The notes: generated by a model from the sequence alone, not told the origin. 64,000 nt of DNA from Streptomyces erythrochromogenes (GCF_036170895.1 NZ_CP108036.1:6297501-6361500), one strand, 5' to 3'; positions 20,457 to 32,214 are shown, counted from the first letter of the stretch. Made by a program: numbers and translations.

Positions 20457-20926
20457 GTGCATCTCCAGTCGAACGGCCACGTCCGCCCCGTAGGGCGCTT
20501 GCAATGCGCGTTTGCGCGGTCTCCTGTGTGCAGGGATCCCCGCGTGAGCCCATGATTCCGTATATCGGCTCGGTTAGGCCGTCCGACGGACTGCCCGGCG
20601 GTGATGTGTTCAATATCCGAGCAGGATATGACGGCACCCTAGTGATCTTCTCCAGGCCGCGGGGAATGCCGTTGGGCCGAACGGGTGAGCCGCGGGATCT
20701 CCGCCCCGGCGCACTTCGGCGCTCTGCTACGACCCGTCGACGGCGCGTGGCCGGAGGCGGACCGGCCCGGGCGCTGATAGGCTGGTACCCCGTGGACCGG
20801 TGGTCTGCCTGTGCGAATCAGGGGCCCCGAAACCGCAGCTTCGGCGCCCCCTGAGACCCTTCCGGATCGACGGTGGCCGGCGCCGGACGCACCTCACCTC
20901 GCGACCACGGGAGCCCCCTCTTGGCG
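20457..20926. promoter_or_regulatory. Divergent intergenic region, GH15 / pyrG (470 bp)
   Basis: Holds the promoters of both genes. GC is locally lower near 20550-20650. TAGGCT at 20778-20783 could be a -10 box for pyrG. Bases 20819-20853 form a two-part hairpin (CAGGGG with CCCCTG outside, CCGAA with TTCGG inside), which would lie in the pyrG leader. I see no convincing gene here. Confidence 0.45.
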
Positions 20927-22579
<1,653 letters not shown>

Positions 22580-22600
22580 GCGACTGACCGCATAACGTAG

Positions 22601-22635
22601 ACAGCCGGGGTACGGAAGATCCGTACCCCGGCTGT
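22601..22635 (+). terminator. Terminator after pyrG
   Basis: Perfect 15-bp inverted repeat (22601-22615 with 22621-22635), loop AAGAT, 21 bases after pyrG and 25 bases before the Nudix gene. The Nudix gene may therefore rely on read-through or a very short promoter. Confidence 0.85.
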
Positions 22636-22660
22636 CGCGCGTTGTGGAGGGCTTCGGGGC

Positions 22661-23293
22661 ATGAACATCAAGGACACGTCGGAATCCTGGGAGACGCTGT
22701 CGAGCCGGCGGCCGTTCCAGGGCGCGAAGACGGCGGTGGACTCCGACGAGGTCCGGATGCCGGACGGCTCGACCGCCCGCCGCGACTACCAGGTGCACCC
22801 CGGCTCGGTGTGCGTGCTCGCGCTCGACGAGGACGGGCGGGTGCTGGTCCTCAGCCAGTACCGGCACCCGGTGCGGCGCCGGCTGTGGGAGCTGCCGGCC
22901 GGACTGCTGGACGTCCCCGGGGAGAACCCGCTGCTCGGCGCGCAGCGCGAGCTCTACGAGGAGGCGCACGCCAAGGCGGAGGACTGGCGGGTTCTGGTCG
23001 ACTTCTACGCCTCGCCGGGCGGGTCGGACGAGGCGATCCGGGTGTTCCTGGCGCGGGGCGTCTGCGAGGCGGACGGCGAGCGCTACTCCGAGTCGGGCTC
23101 GGAGGAGGCGGACATGGAGGTGACCTGGGTCCCGCTGGCGGAGCTGGTACGGGGCGTCCTGGCGGGCGAGCTCGGCAACCCCGGGCTGGTGACCGGGGTG
23201 CTGGCGCTGTCCGCCGCACTGGCCTCCGAGGGCGGCGTCGACGCCCTGCGCCCGGCCCTCGCACCGTGGCCGGCCCGGCCGTACGAGGCGTAG
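22661..23293 (+). CDS. Nudix hydrolase, ADP-ribose pyrophosphatase type
   Basis: A 210-residue Nudix enzyme. The Nudix box is in LPAGLLDVPGENPLLGAQRE followed by LYEEAHAKAEDW; spacing between the first Gly and the first Glu is six rather than five, as in other actinobacterial ADP-ribose pyrophosphatases. The upstream VLVLSQYRHPVRRRLWELPAG segment is typical of ADPRase dimers. Probable reaction: ADP-ribose to AMP plus ribose 5-phosphate. ATG 22661 has GGAGGG upstream (22646-22651). It lies just behind pyrG, as in other Streptomyces. Confidence 0.9.
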   Translation: MNIKDTSESWETLSSRRPFQGAKTAVDSDEVRMPDGSTARRDYQVHPGSVCVLALDEDGRVLVLSQYRHPVRRRLWELPAGLLDVPGENPLLGAQRELYEEAHAKAEDWRVLVDFYASPGGSDEAIRVFLARGVCEADGERYSESGSEEADMEVTWVPLAELVRGVLAGELGNPGLVTGVLALSAALASEGGVDALRPALAPWPARPYEA

Positions 23294-23640
23294 CCGGGGA
23301 ATCCCGCCCGCGGCGCCGGAGATTTCGAGCCCGCCAGGGGGTACCTCCCAGCGGTAGCTGGGGAGACCGGGGCGCCGGGTCCGGGGGCAGAGCCCAGGGC
23401 CGCGGTGGAAGGGCGGGTGGGGGGACGGCCTCGCGCAGCGGCGGTACCCGGCCGCGGGCCGCGGCCCGACCCCGGCCGCGGCACCCCGGCTCGCGCCACC
23501 CCGTCCGCGCCGCCGGCCGCCGCACGGAAAAGCCGACCATCCGCTGATCCGATTGGGGGATTTACCCGCCGCGCTCCACACGGGCCGTCGCTCTGCGTGA
23601 ACTACGCTCGCAACCCGAAGGCAGGGAGAGGAGCGGATCC
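23294..23640. other. Intergenic region before STAND ATPase gene (347 bp)
   Basis: Very GC-rich, with Streptomyces-type short inverted repeats (for example GGGGGCAGAGCCC near 23383-23395). TACGCT at 23603-23608 could be a -10 box for the next gene. GGGAGAGGAG at 23625-23634 is its ribosome-binding site. I see no gene. Confidence 0.5.
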
Positions 23641-25617
23641 GTGACGGATTTCGTCGGGCGGCGGCGTGAGCTCAAGGAGCTGCGCGAGGACATCGCGCGG
23701 ACCGGGCTCGACACCCTCTCCGGCCGCAAGGCCAAGGCTCCCCGGGCGCGGGTGCTGCTCGTCGCCGGGCGCCCCGGATCCGGCCGGACCACCCTCGCGG
23801 AGACGTTCGTCCGCGAGGTCGCCGACCAGTACCCCGACGGCGTGCTGCGGACCAGGCTCACCGCCCCCGGCGGGGAGACCGTGGCGACCGAGCGTGCCCT
23901 GCGCGGCCTGCTGGCGGAACTGGGACAGCGCACTCCGCCCGGCGCCGGCGAGGACGAGCTCAGCTCCGTCCTGCGCACCGCGCTCCAGGAGCGGCGGGCG
24001 ATCATCCTGATCGACGACGCGGCCGATCCGCACCAGGTCGACGCCATGCTCCCGGACACCCCCGAATGCCTCGTCGTGGTCACCGCCGAGGGCCCGCTCA
24101 CCGGCATCCCCGACGTGCGCCCCTGCACCCTCGGCGGCCTGGACACCGTCTCCGCCGTCGGGATGCTCGCCCGCCGCATCGGCGACACCCGCGTCGCCAC
24201 CGACCCGCGGGCCGCCGAATCCCTCGCCGAGGCGTGCGGGGGCCAGCCCGCCGCCCTCGAACTCGTCGGAGGCTGGCTGGCGGCCCGCCCCAAGGCCGCC
24301 GTCGCCGACGTGGCCAAGCAGCTCCACGACATGCCCGGCGGCGCCGGCGGGCCGCTCGGCCGCGCCTTCCGGCTCGTGTACGACTCCCTGCCGCAGCCCG
24401 CCCAGCGGACCCTGCGCCTGCTGCCGCTCGCCCCCGCCGGCCTCGTCGACTCGCACACCGCCTCCGCGCTGGCCGGCTGCTCCGTGGCCGCCGCCCAGTC
24501 CACGCTGGACGACTTCGCCGGGCTGGGACTGGTCCGGCACGCCCCCGACGGCCTGTTCCTGCTGCCCGGTTCCCTCGCGCCGATGCTCCAGGCGCTCCTG
24601 GAGGCCAAGGAGCGGCCCGCCGAGGTCCAGCTGGCCCGCGCCCGGATGCTGGAGCGGACCGTCCGGCTGCTGCACTCCTGCCGGGCCATGGCGGTCGCCG
24701 AGGGCGACGACCCGGACGCGGAGCTCCAGGAACTGCTGGACGGCCTGCCGCGCGCCCTGCGGTTCCCCGACCGGCGGGCCGCCGCCGTCTGGCTGGACAC
24801 CCGGCTCTCGGCGCTCACCGCGGCCGCCTCCCTGGCGGTGGCCGACGGCGAGCTGGACACCCTGGCCCGCCGGCTGGTCGCGGCCCTCGTACGGGCCCTC
24901 GCGGACCACCGGGGCACCGCCGAGGCCGCCCCCGAGCTCTACGGGCTGCACCGCCTGGTCCTGGACGTGGCCGAGCGCCGCGGCCTGCACCGGGAGCAGG
25001 CCGCGGCACTGCTGAACCTGGCCGACCTGGACGCCGAGACCGGCCGCACCCAGGAGGCCCTGGAGCGCTACCGGGCCGCCCTGGACGCCGGACGGGCCGC
25101 GAACGACCCGTACGCGACGGGCCGCGCGATGGAATCCGTAGGTGGGGCCTACCAGGAGCTGGCGGACTGGCACCGGGCCTCCGACTGGTTCGGCCGGGCG
25201 CTCGCCCAGGCCCTCTCCCGCGGTGAGCGCGCGGACGAGGCCCGGCTGTACGGGCGGCTCGGCAACGTCCACACGTACGCGGGCCGGTACGGGGACGCGC
25301 TGCGCAGCTGGCGGGCCGCCGCCGCGGGCTACCGGAAACTGGCCGATGTCCCGGGCCAGGCCAAGGCGTTGAGCGAGATGGCGCGGATCCAGGAGTACGC
25401 CGGCCGGCCCGAGGAATCCCTGCACACGTGCCGCGAGGCGGTGGAGCTGGCGCGCCGGGCCGGCGACCAGCGGCTTCAGGCCGCGCTCCAGGTCCGGCTG
25501 GCCGACACGCTGGACCGGCTCGGGGACCCCGCGGCCGCGAGACTGCACCGCTCCGCGGCAGACAGATTGCTCGGAGACGACCCCGCTGCCTGCGAAATCC
25601 GCAGTGGATCCGACTGA
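23641..25617 (+). CDS. STAND-type NTPase with TPR repeats
   Basis: A 658-residue regulatory ATPase. Seen: N-terminal FVGRRRELKELRED, Walker A AGRPGSGRTTLAE near residue 43 (the usual GK is GR), Walker B AIILIDDAADP near residue 121, a winged-helix-like region around 245-320, and C-terminal TPR repeats (~440-640: REQAAALLNLADLDAETGRT, ARLYGRLGNVHTYAGRYGDA, KALSEMARIQEYAGRPEESL). There is no obvious DNA-binding or effector domain, so it may act as a scaffold or sensor. GTG 23641 follows GGGAGAGGAG. It precedes alanine dehydrogenase by 153 bases; a functional link is not shown. Confidence 0.85.
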   Translation: MTDFVGRRRELKELREDIARTGLDTLSGRKAKAPRARVLLVAGRPGSGRTTLAETFVREVADQYPDGVLRTRLTAPGGETVATERALRGLLAELGQRTPPGAGEDELSSVLRTALQERRAIILIDDAADPHQVDAMLPDTPECLVVVTAEGPLTGIPDVRPCTLGGLDTVSAVGMLARRIGDTRVATDPRAAESLAEACGGQPAALELVGGWLAARPKAAVADVAKQLHDMPGGAGGPLGRAFRLVYDSLPQPAQRTLRLLPLAPAGLVDSHTASALAGCSVAAAQSTLDDFAGLGLVRHAPDGLFLLPGSLAPMLQALLEAKERPAEVQLARARMLERTVRLLHSCRAMAVAEGDDPDAELQELLDGLPRALRFPDRRAAAVWLDTRLSALTAAASLAVADGELDTLARRLVAALVRALADHRGTAEAAPELYGLHRLVLDVAERRGLHREQAAALLNLADLDAETGRTQEALERYRAALDAGRAANDPYATGRAMESVGGAYQELADWHRASDWFGRALAQALSRGERADEARLYGRLGNVHTYAGRYGDALRSWRAAAAGYRKLADVPGQAKALSEMARIQEYAGRPEESLHTCREAVELARRAGDQRLQAALQVRLADTLDRLGDPAAARLHRSAADRLLGDDPAACEIRSGSD

Positions 25618-25770
25618 GATTATTGGTTTGCAAGGCTAGACAGCGACTCATCCTTCATTAAACTGGCTTCACCACGTCATCTCGTGGTGCATCCCGTTGC
25701 GCACTCTTGTGGGCGGGTATGTATGGAAGTGCCCCGTTATTTCCCCCTGAGTCAAGGACCGTGATCGACG

Positions 25771-26886
<1,116 letters not shown>

Positions 26887-26916
26887 CCCGTCAACGACTG
26901 ACGTCAATCTCACGTA

Positions 26917-26950
26917 TCCGGCCGGACCTTGCCCGCAAGGTCCGGCCGGA
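26917..26950 (+). terminator. Terminator after ald
   Basis: Perfect 15-bp inverted repeat (26917-26931 with 26936-26950), loop CCCG, 30 bases after the ald stop. Confidence 0.85.
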
Positions 26951-27107
26951 GGCGTTTGCCGACCGCCCCGAGATCCCGCTCAACTCGCCTCGAACGTAAC
27001 CCTTTAACCCTTTCGCGCACCCGCGAAACTTCGCAGCGACAGCTCGGACGCCCTTGACAGAGTGGTGTTCGGTTGCCGACACATCGTGCCGGGTCCGGCG
27101 GATTGTG

Positions 27108-27137
27108 TTGCCGCTGAGCGGTGACACGCCATAGAGT
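27108..27137 (+). promoter_or_regulatory. Possible sigma-HrdB-type promoter of parA
   Basis: TTGCCG (27108-27113), an 18-base spacer and TAGAGT (27132-27137) fit a Streptomyces housekeeping promoter 75 bases upstream of parA. A second TTGACA occurs at 27054-27059 without a good -10 partner. Confidence 0.4.
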
Positions 27138-27212
27138 CGCCAACCGTCGGCATGGTGCCACGCTGACCTATCGATAAGTGTCCTGGTCACGTCCGAGGAG
27201 GTAAGACGACTT

Positions 27213-28373
27213 GTGAATGAGTCGACATTTACTCCTGGGGGTGGTGGAGCAGGCGTCCCTGAGCGGGGCCAGAGTCCTGCCGGGCTCGAAGCTGTCGGCT
27301 CCGTCGCAGTACGCACCTTCGCAAACCACCAGCACATGACGACGCCCCAAAAGAGCATGGACGGCCTAGACGTGAACTCCAGGGCCGGCGACCTGAGCGG
27401 CGATACGCCCACGGGATTCGCCGACTACGACAATGTGCCCGAGGGGCACTTCTACGACCCCGACGCGGAGTACGAACCGGACCCCGAGTACGCGGCCACC
27501 CTCGCCCCCGACGCTGCTCGCCAGCGCCGTGAGCGGATCGGCCCGACCGGACGCCCGCTCCCGTACTTCCCGATCCCGGGTCCGCTGACCGACCACGGTC
27601 CCGCGAAGATCATCGCGATGTGCAACCAGAAGGGCGGCGTGGGCAAGACCACGTCGACCATCAACCTGGGTGCCGCGCTCGCCGAGTACGGGCGCCGCGT
27701 GCTGCTCGTCGACTTCGACCCGCAGGGCGCGCTGTCCGTGGGTCTCGGCGTGAACCCGATGGAACTCGACCTGACGGTCTACAACCTGCTCATGGAGCGG
27801 GGCATGTCGGCCGACGAGGTGCTGCTCAAGACGGCGGTCCCCAACATGGACCTGCTGCCGAGCAACATCGACCTGTCCGCTGCGGAAGTGCAGTTGGTCA
27901 GCGAGGTCGCGCGCGAGTCCACGCTGCAGCGGGCCCTGAAGCCCCTGATGGCCGACTACGACTACATCGTGATCGACTGTCAGCCCTCGCTCGGTCTGCT
28001 GACCGTGAACGCCCTGACGGCGGCTCACAAGGTCATCGTCCCGCTGGAGTGCGAGTTCTTCGCACTGCGCGGCGTGGCGCTGCTGACCGAGACCATCGAG
28101 AAGGTGCAGGAGCGGCTCAACCCCGAGCTGGAGCTCGACGGCATCCTCGCCACCATGTACGACTCCCGCACGGTGCACAGCCGCGAGGTGCTGGCGCGCG
28201 TCGTCGAGGCCTTCGACGACCACGTCTACCACACGGTCATCGGCCGGACGGTGCGCTTCCCGGAGACCACGGTCGCCGGTGAGCCGATCACGACGTACGC
28301 GTCCAACTCCGTCGGCGCCGCCGCCTATCGCCAGCTGGCCAGGGAGGTGCTCGCCCGGTGTCACGCCGAGTGA
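27213..28373 (+). CDS. ParA family ATPase (orphan, scpAB-linked)
   Basis: A 386-residue Walker-type partition ATPase. Residues 1-130 are a disordered acidic extension (for example YDPDAEYEPDPEY). The ATPase core follows: deviant Walker A CNQKGGVGKTTSTINLG (139-147 core), LLVDFDPQGALSVGLG (A'), YIVIDCQPSLGLLTVNAL (B) and the C-terminal VRFPETTVAGEPITTYA. GTG 27213 follows GAGGAGG (27195-27201). No ParB with a ParB/Srx fold is adjacent; the partner appears to be the small protein encoded next. This is not the oriC-linked parA. Confidence 0.93.
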   Translation: MNESTFTPGGGGAGVPERGQSPAGLEAVGSVAVRTFANHQHMTTPQKSMDGLDVNSRAGDLSGDTPTGFADYDNVPEGHFYDPDAEYEPDPEYAATLAPDAARQRRERIGPTGRPLPYFPIPGPLTDHGPAKIIAMCNQKGGVGKTTSTINLGAALAEYGRRVLLVDFDPQGALSVGLGVNPMELDLTVYNLLMERGMSADEVLLKTAVPNMDLLPSNIDLSAAEVQLVSEVARESTLQRALKPLMADYDYIVIDCQPSLGLLTVNALTAAHKVIVPLECEFFALRGVALLTETIEKVQERLNPELELDGILATMYDSRTVHSREVLARVVEAFDDHVYHTVIGRTVRFPETTVAGEPITTYASNSVGAAAYRQLAREVLARCHAE

Positions 28374-28897
28374 GTCTGCCCGGCGCCGACGAACTGTTCC
28401 GTACGACCGGGGGGATGGCGCTCCAGTCGTCCTCGCCGCGCCGCGGGGCCGACGAGGCACCCGCCGCGGAACACTCGGCCGCTCCGGCCGGGAGCACGGC
28501 GGGAGAGGGCCGCAGCCGGGAGGCTGAGGCCGGTACGGAGACGGGCGGCCCCGTGGTGGGGCAGCCGCGGCGACCGCAGGAAGGTTCTGTCAGCCAGGCC
28601 GGACCGACCGCCGGGGCGGCTTCCGCCCCAGCCGGGGCGACCCGGCGGGGCAAGGGCCAGGGCCGCGGCGCCAACCGGCGGCCCAGCGGCCGCGAGCGGC
28701 ACGACGAGAAGATCACGGTCTACGTCTCCGCCGAGGAACTGATGGACCTCGAGCACGCCCGGCTGGTGCTGCGCGGGGAGCACGGCCTGGCCGTCGACCG
28801 CGGCCGCATCGTCCGCGAGGCGGTGGCGGTCGTCCTCGCCGACCTGGAGTCCCGCGGGGACGCCAGCATCCTGGTCCGCCGCCTCCGCGGCCGCTGA
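28358..28897 (+). CDS. Small putative DNA-binding partner of ParA (RHH-like C-terminus)
   Basis: A 179-residue protein. Residues ~1-115 are low complexity, Ala/Gly/Arg-rich and basic near 95-115. Residues ~116-178 (KITVYVSAEELMDLEHARLV, then GRIVREAVAVVLADLESRG) read as one beta-strand followed by two helices, the ribbon-helix-helix pattern used by centromere-binding partners of plasmid ParA proteins. GTG 28358 overlaps the parA end by 16 bases and has AGGGAGG at 28341-28347; GTG 28370 is an alternative. Co-translation with ParA supports a partner role; DNA binding is inferred from predicted fold only. Confidence 0.8.
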   Translation: MSRRVSLPGADELFRTTGGMALQSSSPRRGADEAPAAEHSAAPAGSTAGEGRSREAEAGTETGGPVVGQPRRPQEGSVSQAGPTAGAASAPAGATRRGKGQGRGANRRPSGRERHDEKITVYVSAEELMDLEHARLVLRGEHGLAVDRGRIVREAVAVVLADLESRGDASILVRRLRGR

Positions 28898-28980
28898 CCC
28901 CTCCTGCCGGCCGCCTGCGGCGCCGCTCGGCCGGGACTGGGCCGCGCAGCGCGAGTGGCAGTGGCACTGCTGACGTCTGC

Positions 28981-29015
28981 CGAGAGGCCGCCGACCTGTC
29001 GTCGGCGGCCTCTCG
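28981..29015 (+). terminator. Terminator after the parA pair
   Basis: Perfect 15-bp inverted repeat (28981-28995 with 29001-29015), loop CTGTC. It separates the parA pair from scpA within a 275-base gap that holds nothing else recognised. Confidence 0.85.
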
Positions 29016-29172
29016 CCGCGTGCGGGGGCCGACGAACGTCCCCGGGTGCTGCTCCTCGCGCAGTGCGGGCGGCGGTCGCACGCTCCCGGCCCGCCGGGGC
29101 GGGGAATCGTTCGGCCAGGGCTAGGCTTCGTATGGCCGACCTGCCGTTTCTTCCGTACCCACCTGGACCGCC

Positions 29173-30249
29173 ATGCCCCCCCACCACGACGCCGCCCGCC
29201 CGGCCCGCCGGAGCCTGGGGCGCGGGCCGGGAGCGGTCGGCGAGGCCCCGGCCGCCGCTCCGGACGTGCGGGAGCCCGCCGAGGTGGTCGACGGTCCCGC
29301 CGGCGCGGCCGACGGGACCGGGGAGCCGGTCGGGCCTGCCGGCGGGGCCCCCGGGACCCTGGACGCGGCAGAGCCCGCCGAGGGTCCGGGCCCGGCACCG
29401 GCGGAGCCCGCCGCGGAGCCCGTGGGCGGCGTGCCGTCGGGCCCCGCCGGGGGCGACGGGCGGTTCACGCTGCGGCTCGACAACTTCGAGGGGCCCTTCG
29501 ACCTGCTGCTCCAGCTGATCTCCCGGCACAAGCTCGACGTCACCGAGGTCGCGCTGTCCAAGGTCACCGACGAGTTCATGACGTACATCCGGGCCATGGG
29601 GCCCGACTGGGACCTCGACCAGACCACCGAGTTCCTCGTCGTGGCCGCCACCCTGCTCGACCTGAAGGCCGCCCGGCTGCTGCCGGTGGCCGAGGTCGAG
29701 GACGAGGCCGACCTCGCCCTCCTGGAGGCCCGGGACCTGCTCTTCGCGCGCCTGCTCCAGTACCGCGCGTACAAGCAGATCGCCGAGATCTTCGAGCGGC
29801 GGGCGGAGAGCGAGGGCCGGCGCTACCCCCGCACGGTGGGGCTTGAGCCGCACCACGCCGACCTGCTGCCCGACGTCGTCATCAGCATCGGCGCGGAGGG
29901 GTTCGCCCGGCTCGCCGTCAAGGCCATGCAGCCCAAGGCCAAGCCACAGGTGTACGTGGACCACATCCACGCGCCCCTCGTCAGCGTGCGCGAGCAGGCC
30001 GGCGTCGTCGTGCGGATGCTCAAGGCGCGCGGCGAAGCCACCTTCCAGGAGCTCACCGAGGACGCCGAGGACACCCTCACCGTCGTGGCGCGCTTCCTGG
30101 CCCTCCTGGAGCTCTACCGGGAGAAGGCGGTCGTCCTCGACCAGGAGGAGGCCCTGCGGACCCTCACCGTGCGCTGGAGCGGCGGGGACGGTGACGGCAT
30201 GCCGACCGTGACCGACGAGTTCGACCAGATCGTGGAGGCGAAGGATTGA
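29173..30249 (+). CDS. scpA: Segregation and condensation protein A (kleisin)
   Basis: A 358-residue kleisin of the SMC-ScpAB condensin. Residues 1-95 are a Pro/Ala/Gly/Glu disordered extension not needed for the fold. The conserved domain starts at FTLRLDNFEGPFDLLLQLIS and continues LDVTEVALSKVTDEFMTYI, FLVVAATLLDLKAARLLP, and the C-terminal winged helix ATFQELTEDAEDTLTVVARFLALLEL. The ATG at 29173 has only a weak ribosome-binding site. It overlaps scpB by four bases (TTGA). Confidence 0.95.
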   Translation: MPPHHDAARPARRSLGRGPGAVGEAPAAAPDVREPAEVVDGPAGAADGTGEPVGPAGGAPGTLDAAEPAEGPGPAPAEPAAEPVGGVPSGPAGGDGRFTLRLDNFEGPFDLLLQLISRHKLDVTEVALSKVTDEFMTYIRAMGPDWDLDQTTEFLVVAATLLDLKAARLLPVAEVEDEADLALLEARDLLFARLLQYRAYKQIAEIFERRAESEGRRYPRTVGLEPHHADLLPDVVISIGAEGFARLAVKAMQPKAKPQVYVDHIHAPLVSVREQAGVVVRMLKARGEATFQELTEDAEDTLTVVARFLALLELYREKAVVLDQEEALRTLTVRWSGGDGDGMPTVTDEFDQIVEAKD

Positions 30250-30878
30250 ACAGCGACGCCGGCGCGGTGGCCGCGCCGGAACTGAAGCCGGCCCTGGAGG
30301 CCGTCCTCATGGTCGTGGACGAGCCCGCGACCGAGGCGCACCTCGCCAAGGTGCTGGAGCGCACCCCGCGCGAGGTGGCGGACGCGCTGCGGGAGCTCGC
30401 CGACGAGTACACGGCCGCGCGCAGGGGCTTCGAGCTGCGGCTCGTCGCGGGCGGGTGGCGGTTCTACACGCGGGCGGAGTACGCCCCGGCCGTCGAGGCC
30501 TTCGTCCTGGACGGCCAGCAGGCCCGGCTCACCCAGGCGGCGCTGGAGACCCTGGCGGTCGTCGCGTACCGCCAGCCGGTGAGCCGGTCGCGGGTCTCCG
30601 CCGTGCGCGGAGTCAACTGCGACGGGGTCATGCGGACCCTCCTCCAGCGCGGTCTGGTGGAGGAGGCGGGGACGGAACCCGAAACAGGTGCGATCCTATA
30701 CAGGACGACGAACTACTTTCTGGAGCGGATGGGCCTGCGCGGCCTGGACGAGCTCCCGGAGCTCGCGCCCTTCCTCCCCGAGGCGGACGCGATCGAAGCC
30801 GAGACGCAAGAAGGTGTGCCGTCGTTCGATCCGGACGCACCGGACACCGATGAAGACGACAAGACGACGGAACTTTGA
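30246..30878 (+). CDS. scpB: Segregation and condensation protein B
   Basis: A 210-residue winged-helix dimer that binds ScpA. Seen: LKPALEAVLMVVDEPATEAHLAKVL, FELRLVAGGWRFYTRAEYAP, and the core LTQAALETLAVVAYRQPVSRSRVSAVRGV with YRTTNYFLERMGLRGLDELPELAPFLP. It uses a TTG start overlapping the scpA stop, so it is translationally coupled. The last ~25 residues are acidic. Confidence 0.95.
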   Translation: MNSDAGAVAAPELKPALEAVLMVVDEPATEAHLAKVLERTPREVADALRELADEYTAARRGFELRLVAGGWRFYTRAEYAPAVEAFVLDGQQARLTQAALETLAVVAYRQPVSRSRVSAVRGVNCDGVMRTLLQRGLVEEAGTEPETGAILYRTTNYFLERMGLRGLDELPELAPFLPEADAIEAETQEGVPSFDPDAPDTDEDDKTTEL

Positions 30879-32179
30879 TGCGAAGCAGCGGCAACGGCAA
30901 CGGTGGCAACAGGAACAGCGGCGGCGGTGGCGGCGGCGGGCGTGGTAGCGCCCGTGGCGGCGGCTCCGGCGGCGGCGGTGGCTACCGCGGCGGCGGCTCG
31001 GGCAGCGGTGGCGGCGGCTACCGCGGCGGCTCCGGCTCCGGCGGTGGCGGCGGCTACCGGGGCGGCTCCGGCGGAGGCTCCGGCAGCGGTGGCGGTGGCT
31101 ACCGCGGCGGTCAGGGCGGCCAGGGCGGCCAGGGCGGCTCGCGCGACCGCGACCGCGACCAGGCTCCCCAGCGTCCCCGCAACCCCCGCCCCGAGGAGCG
31201 CCGCTACGACGTCGGCCCCGAGGGCGAGCGCAGCCGCGGCGGTGCCCGCGGTGACGCGGCGCGCGGCGGTGCCAAGGGCGGCCCCCGTACACCCAAGACC
31301 CCCGGCATCGGCGGCGCCGGCGGCCCGCGCCGCGGTCCGGGCAGCCGCAGCGGCCAGTCCCGCCCGCGCGAGCTGGACGCGCGCATCGAGGAGCGCGTGC
31401 GCGACCGGTACGCCGACAAGCCCGTGATCAAGACCCCGAAGACCTTCCCGGGCGCCGAGCAGGAGGGCGAGCGTCTGCAGAAGGTCCTCGCCCGCGCCGG
31501 CATGGGCTCGCGCCGCGCCTGTGAGGAGCTCATCGAGCAGGCCCGCGTCGAGGTCAACGGCGAGATCGTCACCGAGCAGGGCAAGCGCGTCCAGCCGAAG
31601 GACGAGATCAAGGTGGACGGCCTGACCGTCGCCACCCAGTCGTACCTGTTCTTCGCGCTGAACAAGCCGGCCGGTGTCGTCTCCACGATGGAGGACCCGG
31701 ACGGCCGTCAGTGCCTGGGCGACTACGTCAACAACCGCGAGACGCGCCTGTTCCACGTCGGCCGGCTGGACACCGAGACCGAGGGCATCATCCTGCTCAC
31801 CAACCACGGTGAGCTGGCCCACCGCCTCACGCACCCGAAGTACGGCGTGAAGAAGACCTACGTCGCCGCGATCACCGGCTCGCTGCCGCGCGACATCGGC
31901 AAGCGGCTCAAGGACGGCATCGAGCTGGAGGACGGCTGGGCCCGCGCCGACAACTTCCGCGTGCTGGACCAGGTCGGCAAGAACTACATGGTCGAGGTGA
32001 CCCTCCACGAGGGCCGCAAGCACATCGTCCGCCGCATGCTGTCCGAGGCTGGCTTCCCCGTCGACAAGCTCGTCCGGACCTCCTTCGGTCCCATCGAGCT
32101 GGGCGACCAGAAGTCCGGCTGGCTGCGCCGCCTGACCAACACCGAGGTCGGCATGCTGATGCGCGAGGTCGGTCTGTAG
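30878..32179 (+). CDS. RsuA/RluB-type rRNA pseudouridine synthase with Gly-rich N-terminal extension
   Basis: A 433-residue protein. Residues 1-~90 are an almost pure Gly/Ser/Arg/Tyr array (GGGGYRGGS units), ~90-185 are basic and disordered, then come an S4 RNA-binding domain (RLQKVLARAGMGSRRACEEL, ~200-250) and the RsuA-family catalytic domain with nucleophile Asp in HVGRLDTETEGIILLTNHG and RRMLSEAGFPVDKLVR. It converts uridine to pseudouridine in 23S (RluB) or 16S (RsuA) rRNA; which one is not decided. ATG 30878 overlaps the scpB stop by one base (TGATG), so it is the third gene of the scpA operon. Confidence 0.92.
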   Translation: MRSSGNGNGGNRNSGGGGGGGRGSARGGGSGGGGGYRGGGSGSGGGGYRGGSGSGGGGGYRGGSGGGSGSGGGGYRGGQGGQGGQGGSRDRDRDQAPQRPRNPRPEERRYDVGPEGERSRGGARGDAARGGAKGGPRTPKTPGIGGAGGPRRGPGSRSGQSRPRELDARIEERVRDRYADKPVIKTPKTFPGAEQEGERLQKVLARAGMGSRRACEELIEQARVEVNGEIVTEQGKRVQPKDEIKVDGLTVATQSYLFFALNKPAGVVSTMEDPDGRQCLGDYVNNRETRLFHVGRLDTETEGIILLTNHGELAHRLTHPKYGVKKTYVAAITGSLPRDIGKRLKDGIELEDGWARADNFRVLDQVGKNYMVEVTLHEGRKHIVRRMLSEAGFPVDKLVRTSFGPIELGDQKSGWLRRLTNTEVGMLMREVGL

Positions 32180-32214
32180 GACCCGCTCCACCCCGCTCCA
32201 CCCCGCTCCACGAG

